Shown one piece after another: positions 1 to 8,919 of a stretch of DNA of 64,000 nt. The notes under the pieces were generated by a model, which was given only the letters and a program-made list of their open reading frames with translations, did no database searches and was not told the DNA's origin. The DNA lies in the IMG/VR virus record IMGVR_UViG_3300045921_000146, positions 1 through 64,000 of that record; one strand, given 5' to 3'. Source of the stretch: a virus. The position numbers and the translations under genes were made by a program. Numbering within the stretch: position 1 is the stretch's first letter; each line of letters opens with the position of its first letter.

Positions 1-2001
1 GGAGGAGTTATTTTTAATAACGACTTAGCTATCGGTTTTGGTTACAATTCAACTACTGGGGAGGTATCTTATAACTTTCCCGTAGATTTATTTGGAGTAG
101 CTCCTGGAGATGAATTTACAGACGGAGCGTCCAATACCTTTACTATTTTAGCTGTGGACGCTAAGAATAGCGTGATAACCATTCCTGAAGGTCAGACAGT
201 AAACACTACTCCTGGAGCAGGAGCAGGCGGATCTATTAGAAATGGAGCTACCACTTATCAAGGATTTAGAGCTTGGCAAAAAATACTGGGTAACGCCACT
301 AACTTAGCGGCGGACAGTATTACCGACAACAATCTCGATATTACCGTAGAGACTGGAGTGGCCGATCAGTTGTCAGCTAGAATACTTCTGGACAACAATC
401 AAGTATTCAAACCTTCGGAATACTCTACGGGAGATTTCTACCTTGTAGATTTCGCTAGTAACATTTGGGAAATTGTAGCTAATGATAGTAACACTATTAC
501 AACTTCAATTACTGCTGTAAACGACGCTTCTATTACTAGTGTAGCCGCCGGAGAATACAAGATCGTTAAACGTTTGTCTGGCACACAGTTAATTTTTAAT
601 AATAGTATTTTTACTATTCAATATAACAGTGACAGGACCTTATTTTCTGTAGGCGCACAGTTTAATCAAATCGGTACTATTGGCGACAAATTTGAAGTGG
701 CCATTTTACAAAACTCCGACGCTCGTTTAGGCGTAGCGGCAGATTTAATTAGTTACAGCCCTGGCACAGGTAAGGTTAGACTTAACGGCGCCCCTGATTT
801 GCAAGGAATCAGTAGCGACGACGTATTGATTGATAACACTGGGCAGATATTTAAAATTGTTGGCGTAGACAACATACCCAAACCAGCAGTAGATTATGCG
901 CAAACTAATTATAACGACGCAGTAATACTGCAAGGATCTGGATTAGGTTCTCAAGTTGCTCAAAAATTTCAAGTATTAGAAACTGATACTTACGCAGTAG
1001 TGAGTGCTTTTTTGAGAAGAGACGGTAATATTCTCGGCAACTTAACAGCTAGAATTGTAGAAGACGACGGTGCAGGATTGCCAGACCTGTCTACACCAGT
1101 TGCAGTATCAGAAATTATAAACGTAGTAAATGTAGGGACTGGAAGTTTTCAAAAAGTATTTTTTGGCTTCGTAGTGCCTCCAGTACTAAGTGCTGGGACA
1201 GATTATCATTTAGTTATTTCTACTGACGTAGCTTATTCAAACTCGGAACAAAGCGACGTAGTAGTTTTTGATAATACGGGGTTAGAAAGTTTTGCTTATT
1301 CCCCTATTACTGGAGTTGTTCAGTACGCAGGTCCAGTGAATTTAGCTCTTGCTCAGCCGGGCAATTTTTGGGTAGACAGCTCTGGAGATTTATACCCCAT
1401 CATAGCAGTAAATGACGCTGACGACACAGTTACAATTCCAGTAGGATTGACAGTAAACGACGCAACTCCTACAGTTTCTACTCATGGATCTATTGTAGCT
1501 AACGATAGAATTTTAGTAGGATTAGATACTTCTTCTCCAACTTATGCAGACGGAGAGTTTGCAGTATTTGACGGAGTGAGTCAATGGAGCAACTCTACTC
1601 AAGGTCCTAGCGATTTTACTAATAACCCATACCCCACTTTTCAGGGTAATACGTTTACTAATGCAGACATGATATTTTCTGTAGAAGGCACTAAAACTAT
1701 AACAGTTGAAAGTACTCTTACTCCCCAGTTAGGACCAAAAGCTACTATTAGCAGAAGGTACTACGACGACGAGCAGCAAATATCTTTAGTTGTAGGAATT
1801 TCATCTGGACTAATTACTCTAGCTTCTGATGTTAATGCTATAGGTATTGGTACAGTAGCTAGTGTTCCTAATAGAAAAGTTGATAACTTCGTATTTAGAA
1901 CGTCTAGGTTTGCAGATGATATCGTAAACTTAAGATTGAATGAAATACCTCAACTAAGACCAGAAGATATAGAAATAACTATTTTCGGAGGCATTGACTA
2001 A
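1..2001 (+). CDS. Tail/baseplate structural protein, 5'-partial
   Basis: The reading frame is open from base 1, so the start lies upstream of the window and at least 666 residues are present. A GTG at 154 is in frame but has no ribosome site and is not the start. The product is Asn/Thr/Asp-rich, beta-rich and poor in Cys, like phage tail, baseplate or fibre proteins. A short module is repeated: an AVDA/AVND stretch followed by TIPxGxTVN occurs near in-window residues 50-65 and again near 470-485. Its stop overlaps the ATG of the next gene (TAATG), so it belongs to the plus-strand late operon. Exact role unknown; a baseplate component is inferred from the P2-I-like protein that follows. Confidence 0.8.
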   Translation, partial: GGVIFNNDLAIGFGYNSTTGEVSYNFPVDLFGVAPGDEFTDGASNTFTILAVDAKNSVITIPEGQTVNTTPGAGAGGSIRNGATTYQGFRAWQKILGNATNLAADSITDNNLDITVETGVADQLSARILLDNNQVFKPSEYSTGDFYLVDFASNIWEIVANDSNTITTSITAVNDASITSVAAGEYKIVKRLSGTQLIFNNSIFTIQYNSDRTLFSVGAQFNQIGTIGDKFEVAILQNSDARLGVAADLISYSPGTGKVRLNGAPDLQGISSDDVLIDNTGQIFKIVGVDNIPKPAVDYAQTNYNDAVILQGSGLGSQVAQKFQVLETDTYAVVSAFLRRDGNILGNLTARIVEDDGAGLPDLSTPVAVSEIINVVNVGTGSFQKVFFGFVVPPVLSAGTDYHLVISTDVAYSNSEQSDVVVFDNTGLESFAYSPITGVVQYAGPVNLALAQPGNFWVDSSGDLYPIIAVNDADDTVTIPVGLTVNDATPTVSTHGSIVANDRILVGLDTSSPTYADGEFAVFDGVSQWSNSTQGPSDFTNNPYPTFQGNTFTNADMIFSVEGTKTITVESTLTPQLGPKATISRRYYDDEQQISLVVGISSGLITLASDVNAIGIGTVASVPNRKVDNFVFRTSRFADDIVNLRLNEIPQLRPEDIEITIFGGID

Positions 2002-3755
2002 TGGCTTTAGCGAGAAACTTTAAAGCTCAAACTGGCACCCAAAATACCATAAGGTTAAACTGGGACCAACCTCTAAATTTTAACGATTCTACGCAAGAGT
2101 TAATTGTAACTAAAACAATTACTCATTTTCCGGTAGAGCTGTTCAACCCAGATTTCCCGAACAGAGCTACTGACCCTAGACCAGTTGAAATTTTTAGAGG
2201 GCAAACAGTAGTGGGCACAGATCCTTTAACTATTTCAGTTTCTGGAAACGTGCTTACTGATACGGCGGCTAGTTTCTCGACTAACCCAAGCCTAAAAGGT
2301 AGATTACTTAGAGACTCAAACTCTAAAGTTCATAGAATAGTAGCTAATACCGCTACTACACTTACTTTAGACGGACCTCCGGCATTAGGAATATACGTAG
2401 TTTTACCTGATTTTTCTGAAAGCCTTAGAGTACAAGAAAACTACGAATTTGACGTTAGAACTACAGCGTCAGCAGGACTTGTATCTAACTTAGTTATTTC
2501 AATTAACGGCTCACTACAAGTAAAAAACTTCGTACCAGGAGAATTAGCTAACTTAATTTTTATGGACGCAGGAGGAACTAAATACGTAATTAAGTCTAAC
2601 GACTCTACTAACGTTTACCTCTATTCCGCCAGCACTCCAGTAATCGGAGTTGGAATGGCAATATTGAATAAGTTTTTCCAAGGCTCCCCGTTACCTTACG
2701 TTGATAACTTTCTCACTGAACAGGAAGCTGCTAGTAGAGAAGGTTCAGGACTACTAAACAATACTTTTTATTACTACACAGTTTTTAGTAAACCTATAAA
2801 TACTAACGTGGCTCAAGCTGATTATGCGACTACAGATAGCGGAGTTAGTACACAAGCGGTAGCTATTAGTTCAGACGAAACCAGAATGAGTAATTTGCTT
2901 TACCAACTTTGGCCTTCTTTGGACCGAGAACTGGACACTACTGGAGACCTCGAAGACTTGATGAAAGTTTTCTCTTTTCAGTTGAACGAAGTGTACGCCT
3001 TAATTGATTCTTACAACCTTCAAGACCCTGATAATGTATTAGTCACCGCACTACTGCCCTTATCAGAGCAGACTGGACTTCCTTCTGTAGGATTTTCTAT
3101 AGGAGCAGATACTCTAAGAAGAATCGCTAGAGATATGATTAGTGCTTGGAAACTTAAAGGTAGTAAAGAGGGTATAGCTCTTTTTATTAAGATTATTACC
3201 ACTTGGGACATTACCAACGGTACAGCAGATTTTGGGGCGGCTATACAAGACTTTCTACCAAACGTAGAAGCTTTGAGATTTTTCGACCCTAATTTAGGTT
3301 CTCTGAACACTAGAATTACTCAAACTGACCCTTTTGTTGCTGGAGGCAGGTTTGCTAAGTCTCTACCTGGAATAGTAATCCCAGGTTTTTTCACCTTTAG
3401 GGAGTTCGTAATTGATATCCCTAACGTGGCGCTCTACGAAGGTACTAGCGAGGCTTTTACTTCAGGCGTAGGCGAGACAACGCTAATAGACTTGAGCCAA
3501 AATTTCGGGCCCATAGACAGTTTAGTAGGCAATTTTCTTCTACCTAATACAGAAGAAGTAAATGATATTTTTGAAATTATAGGAAATACTTCCACCACAA
3601 TTACTGTTCGAGGAAGTATAAATAATAAAACTCCGGGTGGAGACTACGCAGTATTGTCTCCGCTAAACACAAACAGGTTTCAAATCTTAAACAAACTCTT
3701 GTCTTCTTATATTCCATTTGGAACACGAGCCGGTTTTAGATTCATTATTATTTAA
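2001..3755 (+). CDS. Baseplate/tail protein with P2 gpI-like region
   Basis: 584 residues. The first ~290 are beta-rich and unlike anything I recognise. From about residue 295 it resembles phage tail protein I: the stretch starting MSNLLYQLWP is followed by a helical segment (LDRELDTTGDLEDLMKVF), then a conserved-looking LRRIARDMISAWKLKGSK at about residues 370-390. In P2-like phages protein I sits at the baseplate edge and links baseplate to fibre, which suits its place just before three fibre-type genes. The start overlaps the stop of the previous gene by one base, indicating translational coupling. Family assignment rests on pattern recognition, not a search. Confidence 0.6.
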   Translation: MALARNFKAQTGTQNTIRLNWDQPLNFNDSTQELIVTKTITHFPVELFNPDFPNRATDPRPVEIFRGQTVVGTDPLTISVSGNVLTDTAASFSTNPSLKGRLLRDSNSKVHRIVANTATTLTLDGPPALGIYVVLPDFSESLRVQENYEFDVRTTASAGLVSNLVISINGSLQVKNFVPGELANLIFMDAGGTKYVIKSNDSTNVYLYSASTPVIGVGMAILNKFFQGSPLPYVDNFLTEQEAASREGSGLLNNTFYYYTVFSKPINTNVAQADYATTDSGVSTQAVAISSDETRMSNLLYQLWPSLDRELDTTGDLEDLMKVFSFQLNEVYALIDSYNLQDPDNVLVTALLPLSEQTGLPSVGFSIGADTLRRIARDMISAWKLKGSKEGIALFIKIITTWDITNGTADFGAAIQDFLPNVEALRFFDPNLGSLNTRITQTDPFVAGGRFAKSLPGIVIPGFFTFREFVIDIPNVALYEGTSEAFTSGVGETTLIDLSQNFGPIDSLVGNFLLPNTEEVNDIFEIIGNTSTTITVRGSINNKTPGGDYAVLSPLNTNRFQILNKLLSSYIPFGTRAGFRFIII

Positions 3756-3767
3756 AGAGGATATACA

Positions 3768-6700
3768 ATGGCCTTAAGATTTAATACTTTCAGATCTCAA
3801 AGATACCTAAGATCTAAGTTCGTAGAAGGGAAGTTTTTACTTGCTTCTGAAGGAACAGATTTGCAGCTTGAGATTTTGGACTTATTTAGACAACAGACAA
3901 AAGCTCTGTTTGGAGAAGCGGTCGCAGTAGAAGAAGCCTGGAAAGTGGAAAGGCTGAACAACAATCAGTTGCTTATCAAACCTGGAGAAGCTTGGATACA
4001 AGGTTTACCTTTCTCTATGCGAGGAGGTAAAGACCAATTAGTTTCCGGTTCTACTTTAGTTATTGGTACAGTACCAGTAGGAGTTAACGTAGCGGACGAC
4101 GCTACAGGTTTAGGTAAAGTTTTAACCTTTGAGTTAGGCACTACTCCATCTAATTTATATAGAGTTGTAGTTACTGCTAGAGAAGAGTTAATTACTGACA
4201 TTCAAGACCCATTCTTAAAGAATGTTAACCTTACAGAATCTACTCAACAAAAACTAAGAATCGTATTTCAATTAAACATAGTACCCGAGAATACTCAAGA
4301 CGAGTCTCCCATTCCTTACAGAAATGAAGCTTCGGTAGGAGTTGATCCCAGTTTGACACCTACTAATTTCCCAGGGACTGGCAATGACGCACAACCTAAT
4401 TTCGTTAATAAAATTAAAATTGAACCTACGTTAGGCGTAGGGCAACTTTTGAGTATTATTAATTTAACTGGTACGGAAGCTATTGACGGTAAAAACCTTG
4501 AGCTTATTATTGCTAACCCTTTAAATAATAACCCTATTCCGCAATCTCCAGGAACTCAAGTAGCTTTTAGTAACGGGCGGTTGATTGATAGTAACGGAAC
4601 AGAATTTCACATAAATTTCATCACTAACGATGCGGTAGGCGGCCAAGTAAAAATAGTAATTGACAAAGAGTTTCAACAACCAGACCCAGTAATTGACGCT
4701 CCAGGCGGTAGACCTTACTTTATTATTAAAAGAGATGTCTACGCTACTGACGACGTAAATGGAATACCTCAAGGTACTGCTCACTGGCCCGTAGCCACTG
4801 TAGAGTGGGACGATACTGATGGATTTGTCCACGAATCATCCATTACAGATTTAAGAAAGCAGATTGTCAGCCAATCTGAATTGCAAAGTACTCTCCCTAA
4901 CAAGCTAGATTTATTTATGGTAGGAGGAGGACAGATTAGTTGGGACGCAGGTCTACATACTGTAGATTGGACGGATGATGTAAAACTAGTAAATCCGTAC
5001 ACGCCAATACAAACTGTACCAGCAGGATCAGAAAAGATTCTGGACGGCGGAGCTATAGTATATAAAATGGACTTAGTTAACGGCGGAGTTATTACTCAAG
5101 GTACTTTAGCTATTTCATCTACAAGTTCTGGTACAACTATTAGTTTAACTGGAGCGCCGAACCTAAGTTCAGTAACAGTTGGAAACTTAGTAGCTGACGA
5201 TAACGGAGACGTAGCTGCAGTAGTGTCAGTAGACAATATAAACAAAGTACTCGTAATAGATTCTGCTTTGAGTTTTACTGCTGGTGGCGAAATTCACCTA
5301 GACAGCTACGCACCTAATACCGTAAAAAAATCTCTTACCAACTTTGTATTTGCGGTACGAGAAGGAAGTAAAATCTACTTAGGTTTAGACGGACTGGAGT
5401 TAGAAGACGGAGAGACGAGCCAAATTGGAGACGGAGTATCTGTTCAACTACTGACTTATATTGGAACACCTTCAGAGTCCGAACCTTCTCCAGATTATAC
5501 TTCTAACGTTTACGTTGCAGATGGCGACAGCCTTACTACAGCTATTGGTAAACTAGATGCGGCTTTAGACACACTAGAAACTAGCGTAAGTAACATTCAA
5601 TGGAAAGCTCCAGTAGCGGACGAAGCTTCTCTACCTCTATTAGGAAATGTAGACGGAGATGTGCGACTCGTATTAGATAATCGAGTAGCTTACACTTGGG
5701 TAGATGCAGACTCAGAATGGCTCCCCATTTCAGGAGCAGGCGGAGGAATCGTAAAAGTAAAATTTTACGACCCATTCTCCACTGCCCTGCCAACTGGAAC
5801 CTCTATTACCATTGACGGAGTAGCCGGTCAGAATGGCGACACAGTCCTATTTTCTAATTTAACTTCAGGCAATAACAGAGTTTATGAATTATCTGGAGTT
5901 GGCGTAAGTTTAGTTTGGACTCCCTTAAAGTTATTTAATAACGATTTTTCTCCTGTTCAAGGCGATTCTGTACGAATCACTCACGGAGATATCTACGGCT
6001 TCCAGTTAGCAGTATTTAACGGCACTACTTTTGATATCAACGATTTTGTAAGATATTTTGATACTACTTCTGGAAACTTCTGGGAGCAAAGCAGTTTAAA
6101 AACTAAAACGTTGAACAACGACCAAACAGACGTTCTAGACGATGAAATATTTACTGTAGGCTACGTAGGATCTGAAAATATTATAATGGACTACTCTATT
6201 ATTAGAGGTTCTACAAAAGCGGTAGGTACTTTGCATATAGTTACTGACGGTACTGACGTTAGTATTTCTGATACTTCAGCTTTTATTTTAGATACTGGAG
6301 TAGATTTTGAGGCTTACATAGATGGTACAGATCTAGTATTGAGTTATTTATCTACTGATACTGGAGACACGGCTTTACTTAAGTATTCAGTTAAACGTTG
6401 GTCAGATCAAGCAGGAGGCCCTAGCGGAATCCCTGATTACTCTGTAGACATTCCAAATTCCAACACGCCTGCTGCCGGAGCAATCGGAGACGTACAATTT
6501 CATGGAAGTTTAGGAAATCTAGCAGCCGACGTTAAGTTTAAGTGGAGCACCGCAGACTCATCTATTAACCTAAATGGTTTAAGAATAGCTGCTTTGTCGG
6601 ACAATTTTATTTTAAGTAATAACCAAACTTCACCAACTACTATTTTTAGTTACTCAGCTACCACTTACAAACACGCAATTATCGAATACTCGGCTGAGAG

Positions 6701-6902
6701 AAACGGAGAGTATAGAACAGGAAGACTTTTAGTTTCTAATGGAACTTCTGGCACCCCTGGATTTTCTGACGATTTTGTGGACACTGCAGCTTTAGGCATT
6801 ACTTTGAGTGCCGAAGTTTCAGGAGGAGATGTGTTGATTCGTTATACGACTACGAATACTGGATTTAGTGCTAATTTTAAATACTCCATAAGAAGGTGGT
6901 AA
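3768..6902 (+). CDS. Large tail fibre-type protein, 1044 aa
   Basis: The start ATG has AGAGGA upstream. The N-terminus (residues 1-110, with FRSQRYLRSKFVEGKFLL and a LLIKPGEAWIQGLPF segment) resembles N-terminal attachment regions of phage fibre or baseplate proteins of the DUF4815 type; this is inference. The centre is beta-rich. Two copies of an ~80-residue module close the protein, at about residues 799-878 and 970-1044. Each runs from a D/E-YSxxR strand through a DGT or NGT turn to KYSxxRW. The same module ends the next protein. Probably a structural fibre anchored to the baseplate, with the C-terminal modules as trimerisation or ligand-binding units. Confidence 0.7.
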   Translation: MALRFNTFRSQRYLRSKFVEGKFLLASEGTDLQLEILDLFRQQTKALFGEAVAVEEAWKVERLNNNQLLIKPGEAWIQGLPFSMRGGKDQLVSGSTLVIGTVPVGVNVADDATGLGKVLTFELGTTPSNLYRVVVTAREELITDIQDPFLKNVNLTESTQQKLRIVFQLNIVPENTQDESPIPYRNEASVGVDPSLTPTNFPGTGNDAQPNFVNKIKIEPTLGVGQLLSIINLTGTEAIDGKNLELIIANPLNNNPIPQSPGTQVAFSNGRLIDSNGTEFHINFITNDAVGGQVKIVIDKEFQQPDPVIDAPGGRPYFIIKRDVYATDDVNGIPQGTAHWPVATVEWDDTDGFVHESSITDLRKQIVSQSELQSTLPNKLDLFMVGGGQISWDAGLHTVDWTDDVKLVNPYTPIQTVPAGSEKILDGGAIVYKMDLVNGGVITQGTLAISSTSSGTTISLTGAPNLSSVTVGNLVADDNGDVAAVVSVDNINKVLVIDSALSFTAGGEIHLDSYAPNTVKKSLTNFVFAVREGSKIYLGLDGLELEDGETSQIGDGVSVQLLTYIGTPSESEPSPDYTSNVYVADGDSLTTAIGKLDAALDTLETSVSNIQWKAPVADEASLPLLGNVDGDVRLVLDNRVAYTWVDADSEWLPISGAGGGIVKVKFYDPFSTALPTGTSITIDGVAGQNGDTVLFSNLTSGNNRVYELSGVGVSLVWTPLKLFNNDFSPVQGDSVRITHGDIYGFQLAVFNGTTFDINDFVRYFDTTSGNFWEQSSLKTKTLNNDQTDVLDDEIFTVGYVGSENIIMDYSIIRGSTKAVGTLHIVTDGTDVSISDTSAFILDTGVDFEAYIDGTDLVLSYLSTDTGDTALLKYSVKRWSDQAGGPSGIPDYSVDIPNSNTPAAGAIGDVQFHGSLGNLAADVKFKWSTADSSINLNGLRIAALSDNFILSNNQTSPTTIFSYSATTYKHAIIEYSAERNGEYRTGRLLVSNGTSGTPGFSDDFVDTAALGITLSAEVSGGDVLIRYTTTNTGFSANFKYSIRRW

Positions 6903-6906
6903 CATA

Positions 6907-8880
6907 ATGAGTGCAAAATTAAATTTATCAGGCCCGTTAGTTTTGGGGCGGCTCGCTGCCGACCCCTCTAACCCTCAGCCAGGTATGCTGTATTACAATA
7001 CGGCCCAAAACGTATTTAGATTTTACCAGAACACTAGTTGGATCGACGTTAACGCAGCAGAGATTAACGAGCACATCGTACACCAATTGGCAGACCCAAC
7101 TAACGGAGCCCACGCAGCTTCCGAGATAGATTTTAGCCCTACTGGTTTACTAAACGTAAGTCAAGATGACGTACAAGGCGCTGTAGCAGATTTAGACGCT
7201 GCTATTGGCGCTTTACCTGGAGCGCCCTCAAACTACACTCCAGTAGACCCTGACGTAGTAGCTTCACATTTAGAAGCTATTGATACCGCTCTAGCAACTT
7301 CAGGAAGCACAGAGTTTTCTGACGCCGATTTTAGAATTGAAGACGACGTAGATGACACTAAAAAAATCGCTTTTCAGGCTTCTGGTATAGCTACAGGTAC
7401 AACTCGTACAATTACCATGCCAAATACTGACGTGGATCTTGGAGACATTGCCATATCTCTTAAGAGCGGCGGCCAAGTTCCAATGGAGCACGACACTTGG
7501 TTTAGTGCTTTAGATTCGAGTGATGCTGCCCAAGATTTATTTAAGTTAAATCCAGACGATCAAATGCAACTTGCTGTAGATCTTCATTTAGGTGAGAATA
7601 ACTTACGAAGAGTTAACTTAATAACCGACACTGATGATGTTGATGTTATTGACCTCGGTGGTCGAGCTTTAATGTCAGGACCTAATACCAAGTTATCTTG
7701 GGGCGCACCGGCTGAAATTGACGTACATTCTAGCCAAATTATCAATGTTTTAGACCCCACTGCAGACCAGCACGCTGCTACTAAAAAATACGTTGACGAT
7801 GAAATTGCCGCTATTCCTGTAGCGACTCCTGAATTTAGCGACGCAGATTTTAGAATACAAAATGACACTGACGCTACAAAAGAAGTAGCTTTTGACGTTT
7901 CTGCAGTAGATACAAATACTACTCGCACCATTACAATGCCAGACGCAGACGTTGATTTGGGTTTGATTGCTTCAGCTATACAGTCTTCAGAAAAGGGAGT
8001 AGCTAACGGAGTAGCGTCTCTTGACGGCAATGGTAAGGTTCCTTTGTCCCAGCTTCCTAACTCTATTATGGAGTATAAGGGCGTATGGAATGCGACCACT
8101 AACACGCCAGCCCTTGCTGACGGAGCAGGAAACCCCGACACAGCTATAGGAGACGTTTATCGAGTAACTACCGCAGGTACTCAGAATTTAGGTTCTGGTA
8201 ACATTACTTTTGAAGTTGGCGACTACGTAATTCTTAACGACAGTAAAGTATGGGAAAAAGCTCAAACTTCAGAAATCGTTGGTGGAGTTTCTTCTGTTAA
8301 CGGAGACGTTGGGGACGTAGTACTTAGTTCTTCAGATTTAGACCATACTCAAGCAAATACAGCAAACTGGACCATCTCAGACGGAAGCCCTATTTCAGGA
8401 CATTTAGAAGAACTTGCATCTAGAGCTAAAACACTAGAAGACGCTGGTTATATTACAGAAGTTGTTGAAGACACCACTCCTCAATTAGGTGGAGATTTAG
8501 ATCTTAACGACCAAGCTGTTCTTGGAATATTGAAACGTGGAGCTTCTGCTTCCGCTTTAGTACAAGAAGAATACGTAGACGCAGTCACTCTTTCTGCTTC
8601 TCAAACTAATACAGTAGCTTCAGGTTTAAGTTTTGCGGTAGCTGATTTTGAAGGCGCAGAAATTACTTATAAAATTAAATCTAACGGAGAAGTTCGTATT
8701 GGTACTCTGAGAGTAGTTACTGACGGTACTGCAGCTTTCTTACAAGATATGTATTCTGAAACAGACGATATTGATATGTCGTTTAGTGCAGACGTTAATT
8801 CTGGTAACGTTAGAATTTTATATACTTCTGGCAGTAACGCTGGAACTATGCGTGCAGACGTTAAAAGATTTAGAGTTTAA
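6907..8880 (+). CDS. Tail fibre protein with internal repeats, 657 aa
   Basis: The N-terminal 45 residues (LNLSGPLVLGRLAADP, then GMLYYNT and FRFYQNTSWIDV) are of the same type as the start of the next fibre, suggesting a shared attachment domain. Two repeats begin FSDADFRI and end TITMPxxDVDLG (about residues 136-186 and 312-360), a pattern common in phage fibres. A GDVVLSSSDLDH segment follows. The C-terminus is a single copy of the strand-DGT-strand module found twice in the preceding protein, here ending ADVKRFRV. Four bases separate it from the upstream gene. Role inferred: host recognition or a fibre shaft. Confidence 0.75.
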   Translation: MSAKLNLSGPLVLGRLAADPSNPQPGMLYYNTAQNVFRFYQNTSWIDVNAAEINEHIVHQLADPTNGAHAASEIDFSPTGLLNVSQDDVQGAVADLDAAIGALPGAPSNYTPVDPDVVASHLEAIDTALATSGSTEFSDADFRIEDDVDDTKKIAFQASGIATGTTRTITMPNTDVDLGDIAISLKSGGQVPMEHDTWFSALDSSDAAQDLFKLNPDDQMQLAVDLHLGENNLRRVNLITDTDDVDVIDLGGRALMSGPNTKLSWGAPAEIDVHSSQIINVLDPTADQHAATKKYVDDEIAAIPVATPEFSDADFRIQNDTDATKEVAFDVSAVDTNTTRTITMPDADVDLGLIASAIQSSEKGVANGVASLDGNGKVPLSQLPNSIMEYKGVWNATTNTPALADGAGNPDTAIGDVYRVTTAGTQNLGSGNITFEVGDYVILNDSKVWEKAQTSEIVGGVSSVNGDVGDVVLSSSDLDHTQANTANWTISDGSPISGHLEELASRAKTLEDAGYITEVVEDTTPQLGGDLDLNDQAVLGILKRGASASALVQEEYVDAVTLSASQTNTVASGLSFAVADFEGAEITYKIKSNGEVRIGTLRVVTDGTAAFLQDMYSETDDIDMSFSADVNSGNVRILYTSGSNAGTMRADVKRFRV

Positions 8881-8919
8881 TAACTATTCATCCAAGGATA
8901 GGGAATTGGAGATATAATA

